Origin: Pyrenophora tritici-repentis
Taxonomy: Eukaryota; Ascomycota; Dothideomycetes; Pleosporales; Pleosporaceae
Assembly: GCF_003171515.1 (NCBI RefSeq)
Contig: NC_089390.1
Coordinates: forward strand, 8,994,274 to 9,058,273
DNA length: 64,000 nucleotides
Direction of reading: 5' to 3'
Under the pieces are notes generated by a model. That model saw only the letters and a program-made list of their open reading frames with translations, had not been told where the DNA came from and ran no database searches. This document shows, one piece after another, positions 55,669 through 64,000 of this stretch. Position 1 is the stretch's first letter. Every line of letters starts with the position of its first letter. The translations under genes were made by a program, and so were the position numbers.

Positions 55669-58600
55669 ATGCAGCCAGAGCCTATAAGCGCATCACACAA
55701 CATTTCCCACCAACAAATCACTTTTCCCACCGAGACCACCTCCCAGCATGGACAGCGCCGCAGCGATGACTTGCAGCACTCTCTGCAGCCTCACAAGAGT
55801 GAGCTGTGGAGGGAACCACCAACGGGTGGACCTGCAGTCTATGCGACGCGTCCAGACGACATTAGCAACGAAAATCACACCGGGGAGCCCGATGGACTGA
55901 AGGCTGTCGCCTCATCCTCCCCACCGCCGAAGGATAGAATTACCGAATATGAGAATGCGCTCGCAAATTCGCCGCGAAAACATGCTGATGGCCCCCTCTT
56001 TGAGGTTATCAAGGCCAATACGAAGCCTGGTGATAAGAGTTCCCCTATTGCAAAACTGCCAAATGGTACGTATAAATGATCCTATAGTCCATGAATACAT
56101 AGTCGGGGCCGTATTCTGACTCTCCACAGAGGTCCTGATTCACGCCATTGCCCATCTTTCGCCAAATGACCTCGCCGCCGTGTCCCTTGTTTCCCGCCGC
56201 TTCCATGATGTAGTAACTACCCCACACGCGTGGCAGGTTGCTTTCGGTCGCTACTTCCCCGGTTCACATTCCCTTGAAGATGCGGCATTTCGCTCAGCGC
56301 AAGAAGATAATGGTACTGTTGTTCGGTCTGAGAAACGGCGCTTTGCTAGGCTTACTGCGTTGGCGTCCTGGAGGAGCGAGTACATTCTGCGAACCAGGCT
56401 TTTGCGATCCCTTGTCCGGGGCAAACCCGTCCAAGTCCCCACGACACCTTCCCGCGCTGCTCAAATGCAGACTGTCACTCCAATGATCACATATGACGCC
56501 AAAACGTATACCATCATCAACCATCTACAAGCAACATTCGGCTCGGGTCTGAACAAGAAGATGCCCCGCTTCATTCATGGCGCCGACGATATTGGTATGG
56601 TGACCAGTAGCGACCCAGTGATTGGGAAGGTGGATCCTTGGGGACAGAGCGACCCTCATTTCTATGGTCAATTCGCGGAACGCTTTCCAGGCGTTGCCGA
56701 ATGGGGGCTGGGTTCTGGAGAGGTAGTTGGCTGTCCCAATGTCATGGACGTGTCTCAACCTTACGGCATGATTTATGGTCAGGGATGCCCTGAAGGCTCG
56801 TGTTACTATCGCTCCCTCGAGGAGATGCGTGGCCGCTTCATTGCTGAACCGAGCGACTTCACACTGCCAGAAGCTGGTATACCAAAGCTCGGTATCGATG
56901 GTGGTGCTATATGCAGTGTTTGGATTGCAAAGTCAAGCACCATTCCAACACTCTCCGAGGGCTTGATTGGTATGATGGTGGGTTCTGCGGCTGGTGTTGT
57001 CACCGCTTGCAGCATCGGCACCGATGGTCTTCGTTCGTCTCGGGTACAGCGTGGCGAGTTGACTGCACGCTGGGTGCTCAGCCCTGGCGTGCCAATTATC
57101 GCCATTGCTGTGGATGAGCAATACTCATCGAAGCGCTATGCTCAGAACCGCATCTGGGCAGTCGCTCTCAATGCGCTTGGCGAAGTCTTCTATCTGACCA
57201 AGTTCCCAACTCGCAGTCAGGTTCCGAAGGGTGACATGGAGCAACATACCGAGTACCTGGGCTGGCTTACAGGCCGAAGCGTTTACTGGAATCTGGTTGA
57301 GCCTAGCCGACGAACAGCAAGACCGGATCCATACAGTGATGCCGACGTAGATGGCAGCTATTCTCCTCGGACTTCATGGGATGGTATGTGTTTGAGCAAA
57401 GAGCAGATTACTGCAGAGACGAAAGAGATACAACAATTCCTCCGCCAGCCACCAAAACATTTCCGAAAAGTCTGTCTCGGATGGGATATGCGTCGCAGAT
57501 TGGAGATCGACTTTGCTGGGGACGACGGCCACTATGCTGGTGAAGCCATGATTGTCTTTGAGTGCGGACTGGAGGAGGGAGATATCGCCAACGTCAAACG
57601 CTTCACCCGATGCAAAACAGATGGAAAAGACAAGACCACAAATACCTCAACACCCACATCCGTACCGCAATCTGCTCAACTTAGTTCACTGTTTGGCGGA
57701 CCAGGTACTGGCACCCCAGACCCAACAAAGGTGCCCCCGCGTGTGCGGAGTTCGTCCTACATTTCGACCAGCAGCTCCCCAGAACGAGCAAATCTAGTTG
57801 AGGAATGGCGCTGCTCGAAACTCACCTTTGGAGGTTTCAAGAGCACTCAGGTGACCGCGACTACCTTGGACATCTCAACCTTTGCCACCTTGACACTGTC
57901 TGAAGATCCTGCGCTTGGCTTCTCGACTGCTTCAACCGCATCTTCGCCGTACGCTTCGCCAATGTCTGTTGCTAGCCAGCCTGCGTCTCCATCAGACATT
58001 CCCGGCCAGCGAGCACGATTCGTAGCTGCCGGTACCAAGTCTGGTGTTGTACTGCTCTGGGACATTCGAGCACCTGTATCACGATCATCGGAATACACAA
58101 ACGACATTGCTCCTGTACGCATCATTTATACCGACTCACCTGAAATATCATGCTTGGCTGTCACCTCTCTCTATCTTGTTGTCGGTGGAAACGATGGACT
58201 GGTGCAGGCTTGGGATCCTCTAGCTTCAAGCATGTCGCCTATCACGACGTTGCACTCACGCCATGCATCCCGCGCTCGCCGGCAGCTTGTACAAGCTCAG
58301 GCTTCTGTCCAGGGTGTCGGTATCAACATGTTTGCTGCTGGCGCCGTTTGTCTTGACCCTGATCCGACGGTCCTACGCGGTGCCGTGTCGCTCGGCAATC
58401 AACTCCGGTTCTGGAGTTATAGCTCCTCTGCAGCCGACCAGTACAGGAGTAGCAAACGCCGATTAAGAAGGGCGGAGCGAGGTAGCAACAATGCTGGGGA
58501 GCGCTTCCCTGGTACAGGCAGGGGCAACCTGAAGCATTATATTGCCAATGAACAGTTTGAACTGGAACGTGACGAGAAGGAGCGGCACAAGCAAGCAGAG

Positions 58601-59134
58601 CGTCTGGCTGGGCGTTTTGGTACGGAACTATTGAGTGAAGAGGAGGCTTTGGCATATGCTGCGATGCTTTCCCAGGAGACTTTGGAAGCAGAGGAGCTAC
58701 GTCGCATTGAACGCGAGAGCGCTGCACTAAGCGCCGAAACCATGATACCAGAGCCAAGCGTCCAGGCCTCGTCTTCATCTCCGGCTATCAAAGACGACGA
58801 AGAGCTCGATGCCGACATCGCTGAAGCCATCCGTCTCTCGCTCAACGATAACTCGGGTCCTAGCATATACGAGTCTGCTTTGACACCTCCATCTGCTTTT
58901 GAAATTCCCATCAAGTACGCAAAGGATAAGAAGGCATCGCCATCACGTTCTCAGCGCAATGGAGCAGGCAAAGGCAAGGCAGTTGCGGGATCGAGCAATG
59001 AGAGTGAAATGTCGGATCTGGAGTTTGCAATGCAGTTGAGTCTGGCTGAGGAACAGAGCAGGAAAGACGCGGAAGATGCTTTTCCACCGCTCAGTCCTGC
59101 GCCTGGGGGTAAGGGAAAGGGGAGGATGTGGTAA
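55669..59134 (+). CDS. F-box / WD40-like protein with C-terminal ubiquitin-interacting motifs
   Basis: Two exons, 55669-56065 and 56130-59134, with a 64-bp GTACGT...CAG intron inside a Glu codon, give 1133 aa. The ATG at 55669 is the first in-frame ATG of a Ser/Pro-rich N-terminus. An F-box starts at the exon junction: EVLIHAIAHLSPNDLAAVSLVSRRFHDVV (about 133-162). The central part has WD40-like repeats (for example SGVVLLWDIRAP, and LYLVVGGNDGLVQAWDPLA at about 690-710). Glu/Arg-rich coiled-coil-like sequence follows (about 830-960). Two UIM-like helices lie near the C-terminus: DADIAEAIRLSLND (about 1022) and SDLEFAMQLSLAEEQ (about 1095). It is inferred to be the substrate receptor of an SCF ligase that also binds ubiquitin; substrates are unknown. 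Confidence 0.85.
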
Positions 59135-59845
59135 ATGTACGATGGTTAGAGGCTGCGGTTTGAAGCGTGCGAACTCTATTGGTTTTGCATTCGGTAGTGC
59201 ACTGTTTAATACCTTTTTGATTTTTTCTTTTGGTTGTTTTTACTTCTACAGCAATGGTATGGTCGTTCTTGCAATACGCTTCTTCGTGCTGTACTTCATT
59301 CCTATTATAGGCATATAGGCAGCCTTCCATGAATGCTGCTTGATGCTAGATACGGCTTAGCGGCTGGACGCCTCGTAGCCCCCTAACTGTACCTGCTAGG
59401 CTGCAACACCGCCCTTTTGGGAATCGTATATGAACCCTGGCTGTGCCGCGTGACGGCGTGGTTACGAAAGAGTTTTTTTGGGAACAACCCCCCCCCCTGG
59501 AAGAGCAAGGGAAAGGCTACATATGATGTTGAGAGGAGAATATATAGTACGAAAGAGCTAGGAATTGTGTTTGGGGTTTGCAGCTTACGACTTCCAAAGG
59601 AAAAACATTAAAGATATATCAAGGGGATATATCATCAAACCGTCCATCTTTAGCAAGACAGGGTGGTGCCACACCCACGGAAAAAGACAGCACGGTCATA
59701 TCAACCTGGTTGCTCACCAAACCAAACCAACCAACCGCGCCACGTTCACAGCCCTCCTCACACCTCAACTTCTTCCCCACACCTCACCTCACCTCGCCTC
59801 GCTACACCACCATCGCACCTCATACATTCCATCTCCACCACAAGC
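59135..59845. other. Intergenic region upstream of small unknown gene
   Basis: 711 bp including a run of 10 C at 59488-59497 and a C/A-rich leader before the ATG at 59846. No other gene supported. Confidence 0.5.
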
Positions 59846-60370
59846 ATGGCAAACGGCCTCTCAATAACCTCAGCACCCCTACGCTTCCTCTCCAAACTGC
59901 GCAACAAAACGAACCCCTATGCCCAACCCCACCACCCCATCAACCACGGCCACACTGAACCCACGACATGCAAAGCACCAGCGCATGTGGACTTGTTGGC
60001 TCAAGCACGTGAGGCAGCAGGTAGAGATGCTGTTACCGGACGGCGAGTTGTGCAAGTACAAAGACAAGCACAATCGCAATCTCAGACTCAGCAGGACGAA
60101 ATAGAAGTAGTACAGTCCCAAACCCGCAGCCGACCATGGAAACCCAAACCTAAACCCAAACAACACGAATTAAGCAGACAAGAAGCAGAAGCAGAGAAGA
60201 AAGCGTATCTAGCGTGGGCGGCCCAGCGCCCACAGGAAAGGGGGAGTCCGTATGCGAGTTATGAGGAGTTTGTAAGGGAGAAGGTGGAGAAGAGGGGGTT
60301 AGGGTCGAGTTCAGGGCAGGGGGAGCTGGCGTGGGTGAGGGGGGAGTTTTATGCGCCGGGGATGGAGTAG
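59846..60370 (+). CDS. Small conserved-looking fungal protein of unknown function
   Basis: 174 aa, one exon, ATG in the context AAGCATGG after a CA-rich leader. The first 60 residues are Asn/Thr/Pro-rich with a possible short amphipathic start (LRFLSKLRNK). The middle is Gln/Ser-rich (QAQSQSQTQQ), followed by a Lys/Pro repeat (KPKPKPK). The C-terminal part, AYLAWAAQRPQERGSPYASYEEFVREKVEKRG and WVRGEFYAPGME, has coding character. No domain recognised. It may be a small mitochondrial or nuclear protein, but I cannot say. Confidence 0.6.
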   Translation: MANGLSITSAPLRFLSKLRNKTNPYAQPHHPINHGHTEPTTCKAPAHVDLLAQAREAAGRDAVTGRRVVQVQRQAQSQSQTQQDEIEVVQSQTRSRPWKPKPKPKQHELSRQEAEAEKKAYLAWAAQRPQERGSPYASYEEFVREKVEKRGLGSSSGQGELAWVRGEFYAPGME

Positions 60371-60837
60371 GGAGGGGGAGATGGGAGACGAGGATGAGGG
60401 GTGCATGATAGGAGTAATGGAGAAGAGAGGGGAAAGGGAAGGAAGGGATTGTATTAGATTTGCGTGTCAAAGACGCGTAAACATGAACGAAGCTCAGTCT
60501 CTTTTCACATAGAAATTTTCGAATTAGCGCTCCATCTTCCCAATTTCAACAACTCTCACTTCAGCAAAGTACAAAAACACAAAAACAGCATTATTATTTC
60601 GCCTCTAAAACACCAAACACCTCACTATGCCTGCGACCCAACCAGTGAGTCAATCTTTTATCAAAGACACAAACAAACAAAGATGTTACATATATCCCAC
60701 CACCCAACGCCATGCCATGCCATGTCAAACCATGCATCAAGATGCCCCCTGCCTTCGCTATGAACAAAAACAGAACAGGAAAAACGCGCACGAAGCGGCT
60801 TGTAATTAACCCAACATCAACAAGAAGAATCACCCCA
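60371..60837. other. Intergenic, convergent 3' flanks
   Basis: 467 bp between the small gene and the SEC1 stop. A-rich; overlapping short frames only. Confidence 0.5.
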
Positions 60838-63274
60838 CTAATGCTTTGAAGAAAACAAATGCAACTTCTTCTTCTTCTTTTTTTCTTCCTTTTCCTCCTT
60901 CCCAGGCTTGGTGCTACTCTGAGACGCCGCGGGGCTGTGTTTGGACGAGTTGAGATTGACTGCAGCCATTGCAGCCGTTGGGGGCTTGGGCGGGCCAGGA
61001 GCGACTCGCGGTCCAGTTGGTAGGCCTCCGGGTATCTGGGGTTTAGTGCCGGCAGGAGGTGGCGCTGGTTTGGGCGGCTCTGGCTTCTCGAAGAGATGCT
61101 CTGGGGCTTTTGGTTGGGGCTGGTCTATGGGTAAACGGAGACTGCGGCGGGGTTGGGTGAGATCGCCGACTTGGCGGAGGAAGAGCTGTGGCTTCATCAT
61201 GTGGGATGTGACGAGGAAGACATCGCGCGATGTCTTGTTGGAAACGTCGTAACAGGCACGCGCTTCCGAGTATGTTGCACCACCTGCCACAAACACGATG
61301 ACACGTTGACGGGGTTCCACGCTGGCTAGCCTCGACTTGGCCCATGTGGGTTTCGCAGAGCGAAGAGAAGCTGGGGCAGAATTGTCTTGTGCCATCTGAG
61401 CGGCATCGTCGGGCGACATCTTGGTGAATGGGAAAACGTCTTGTGGCAATGTGCCACGGACATGTTCCTCAAGCATGTCCTGCAAGGCTGGGTTGAACCT
61501 GGACAAGCCATAATCTTCAGCGTTTGGTGGAGGCGCTGGTTTAGGTGGGAAGAGAGGCTGAGGCGCATCCCGCTTCTCCTTGAGTTGTCTGGCAACTCGC
61601 GCACCTAGAAGATCGAGATTACGGATGACTTCACCATCGGGTGGGGGAAGTTGTGCGTGGAACAGGAGCTTTTGAAGATCGGCTGGTAGTATCCCATTCT
61701 TAAAGAGAACATAAAGCGCAATCAATCGTAGTCGGTCCGCTGGCGTTACTTCTTCGTCGTCCAAGGTCCTAACCATCTGATCCGTCATGTTCTTGGGCTT
61801 TCGATAGTCTTCGTCGAGGCCTGTGGCCAGACACTGTATCCATTAGTACGAGCAACAGGCGGTTACTGAGACACTCACCTGCTCGACTGATGCCAAGTCC
61901 GGTAGTTTGTGTTTCTGGAAAATCTCCATGCATTTCTGCGCCATGGTGAGATGCAACGAGTAGGCTTCCTTCATTTCTTGGAATTGTGGCAACCCCGCGA
62001 TCATATCCTTGATTGCATTCAGTCCATTCATACCCGCAGCGTTCTGAGCGTCTTGGTTGGTGAAATGAGGGTTGTCGGCAATGAACTTTTGAAAGTCGCT
62101 AATCAGCTTGTCGAGAGTATCCTTCATGTGTCGATGGCGATTCTCGACCCAAATCTTGTCCTTGTCGGAAATCTCCATGTCCTTCTCCTCGGCTTCTGGA
62201 TCCTCCTCATTGACAATGGTTCGGTATGTAACCTTGTCACTGTCTTGTATAGGAAGCAAGTCCATGGCCATGGCTTGGTATGTGAACTCGTGCAAAAACG
62301 GAGCCATGAGGTCCATGGATCTGTCGGTGATGAAGAGGGCACCGCGCGGCCGGTTCGATTGTGGAGGAAAGTCTTGGTTGAACTGCGAGTACATGTCCAG
62401 CTTGTCTTGGACGAAACGCGCAAGGTGGGAGCACAGGACACTGGCCTCGTGGGTAGGGTTTCGCGGCCGGTAATATCGAATGATGGGGTATTCGCCGAGC
62501 GCAACGCATATTCCTGTTATCTAAAGCACGTCAGCGCAGGTTTACCAGCATGATTTGACTAGCCACCTTTTCAGCAATATCCTCCATATGCTTGACGACC
62601 AGGTTGTTGCATTCGGGGTGGTAGAGGATGGGAAAGCTCCAGGGGTCTTTGAATGTGACGAGGTGGGACTCCTGGGGGTGGAAGTCGAGATGTACGGTTC
62701 TGAAGCTTCGAATCTGTTCGCGAGCCATCTGCGACCGGTCTATGCGCTCCTTGAGGTGTGGTGGTAGTACTATGCACATCAGCCTGAGCCTGGGGGCGGA
62801 TACTTGGTGTATGCCCACATGTTGTCCATATCAGGAAGAAGCCCCTGTACCGCCGCTGATCGAATTCGGCCATCATGCAGTCGACAATGTGGGGTTTGGG
62901 GGTGAGTATGTATATGGCGTCCATGTCGCGTATCGTCTGCCGCCGGTCTTCGATGCGCTCAATGTCTGCAGGGGTCAAAACCAGTCTTCACCACGACAGC
63001 GGCGGTCGCATACTTGTAATGTTGAGGTTGAGAATGTCATCTTCCTTGACCACGTTGTTGATCAACTTCTGAGTGTCTTCGTCCAAGATGAGTATCTTCC
63101 ACTGTAGACGTGGTCAGCCGAGGACGGGTATGGGAAGGGGGCGTTGCTCGTACGTCGCCGCGGGTCGTCTGCTTGATAGCGTTGAGAATGACTGGGCCGT
63201 GTCAGCAGCTGTCAGCTAGAGTCAATACATCATGTGCCCGTACTGTCGCGCTGAATGTCTATCATGGAAGCCAT
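60838..63274 (-). CDS. SEC1: Sec1/Munc18-family protein of exocytosis
   Basis: Binds the plasma-membrane SNARE complex and promotes fusion of secretory vesicles. Seven exons (minus): 63274-63244, 63191-63154, 63101-63014, 62965-62819, 62769-62567, 62520-61879 and 61833-60838. The introns are 45-52 bp and phase-consistent, giving 714 aa. The N-terminus (MASMIDIQRDIILNAIKQTT) leads to WKILILDEDTQKLINN and IERIEDRRQTIRDMDAIYILTP, the domain-1 signature of SM proteins. GALFITDRSMDLMAPFLHEFTYQAM follows in domain 3, then the helical arch KDKIWVENRHRHMKDTLDKL. VIVFVAGGATYSEARACYDVS marks the last core strand. The final about 110 residues are a Pro-rich linker and a Lys-rich end (KKKKKK..HLFSSKH), an extension seen in filamentous fungi. 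The length is close to yeast Sec1 (724 aa). Confidence 0.95.
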
Positions 63275-63660
63275 GTTGGCGGGGTATGGCAGCAGCTATG
63301 CCACCACCGCAAGAGGAAGGAGTGGTGAAGGTGGTAGGCGAGTCGCGTTAAGATACAAGTAGCACGTGTGTTGAGCAGCAATGGGTATTACAGAGGAGTG
63401 GGCTTGGGCTTGAGGGTGCGCATGTCGTGTTTGGTGTGTGGAGCTAGAGGCCGTGTTGCAGCTGCGGCCGCGATCCCTTGCCCGCCGGAGGTCTCTAACG
63501 TTAATTCTCTACTTAGTCCCTAGTGCTTGGCTCAACTTTTTCTACCCATGACATGGTCCATGTTGAACGCCTTTGACTATACACGATAGTCTTCGCTGTT
63601 ACCGTAATCCATGGCTTTTTAATCGCTGTAGTGTAAAGTTCAAGATACCCCGTCGTTGGC
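63275..63660. promoter_or_regulatory. Divergent promoter region, SEC1 / next gene
   Basis: 386 bp between start codons of divergent genes. It is GC-rich near 63450-63490. No known operator recognised. Confidence 0.45.
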
Positions 63661-64000
63661 ATGCTTTCTTTGCCCACACGGCGCAACTCGTTGTGCCTCT
63701 TTTGCGCCTCCGCCGCCCGCTCACCAGCGTCGAAACCTCAGCGCCTCCTCCCCCGAACCCAGGTCGCATACCGAGTCCAGTCAAGAAAGCCAGCTCGAAA
63801 ACAACCTCAATTCAACCCTCGTCGTCCGGACAACCCATTTCAAATCTATGCTCCCAATCGCCACCTCCACAACCCGTTCGAGGCTATCCGCCATGTACTG
63901 GCACAAGTCGAGAGAAACCTTGGCCAGGCTGAGTCCCTCAGGTCGCTTCAAATCACAACTGACGAATATGATACCGTTTGGCTCTCCTTTCAACGCTCTA
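63661..64000 (+). CDS. Start of a probable mitochondrial protein (3' end outside window)
   Basis: The ATG at 63661 opens a frame of 113 codons that stays open to the end of the window. The first about 60 residues are rich in Arg/Ser/Ala/Pro and lack acidic residues (MLSLPTRRNSLCLFCASAA), as expected for a mitochondrial presequence. The rest contains NPFQIYAPNRHLHNPFEAIRHVLAQ and ends in a Leu/Gln-rich part with the words TDEYDTVWLSF. The product is not recognised. The frame is supported by its length, the presequence-like start and its divergent position to SEC1. Function unknown. Confidence 0.65.
   Translation, partial: MLSLPTRRNSLCLFCASAARSPASKPQRLLPRTQVAYRVQSRKPARKQPQFNPRRPDNPFQIYAPNRHLHNPFEAIRHVLAQVERNLGQAESLRSLQITTDEYDTVWLSFQRS

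Noticed and set aside
59488..59497. Run of 10 C (and another at 11055-11064)
   Set aside because: Simple homopolymer runs in intergenic DNA; no structure around them.

Overview
The window is nuclear DNA of a filamentous ascomycete, most likely a Dothideomycete/Pleosporales-type Pezizomycotina. The evidence is a gene-dense layout with many short GT-AG introns (about 45-105 bp), a HET-domain gene, WSC and 2EXR-type proteins, secreted exopeptidases of fungal type and fungal versions of housekeeping genes. No operons, phage, IS elements, CRISPR, rRNA or convincing tRNA were seen. I rebuilt gene models by joining open frames across splice sites that keep phase and family similarity. The order named at the end is a guess; the kingdom and subphylum are firm.

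Left part (1-22.8 kb): the 3' part of MLH1 (+); a GH2 glycosidase (-); sulfite reductase beta subunit MET5 (-), which shares a promoter region with FAD synthetase FAD1 (+); a HET-domain protein (-) divergent from an unknown membrane protein (+); a LAT/MUP1-type amino-acid permease (-) divergent from an SMI1/KNR4 (SUKH) protein (+); a mitochondrial helical membrane protein (+); and a small 2EXR/F-box-like protein (-).

Middle (22.8-39.3 kb): a gene-poor island of about 5 kb holds what looks like a broken small secreted cysteine-rich protein gene. It is followed by a HAD hydrolase with a 9-nt first coding exon, a secreted LVIVD/choice-of-anchor-B protein, and a tail-to-tail pair of secreted exopeptidases (M28 leucine aminopeptidase, S9B dipeptidyl peptidase IV).

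Right part (39.3-64 kb): the PP2A catalytic subunit (-) divergent from a Ulp1-type SUMO protease (+); a zinc-less-looking MDR alcohol dehydrogenase/quinone reductase (-); a large four-TM membrane protein (+); a secreted WSC protein (-); mitochondrial ribosomal protein uS12m (+); an Asi-like membrane RING protein (+); an F-box/WD40/UIM protein (+); a small unknown protein (+); SEC1 (-); and the start of a probable mitochondrial protein that runs off the right edge.

Most genes are ordinary housekeeping or secretory genes. The links worth attention are the MET5-FAD1 divergent pair with a CYS3-like site, the LAP2-DPP4 pair, the neighbouring RING and F-box/UIM genes, the tandem CCAAT plus CRE-like element upstream of the HAD gene, and the broken secreted-protein locus. 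I found no clear sign of a wholly new system.
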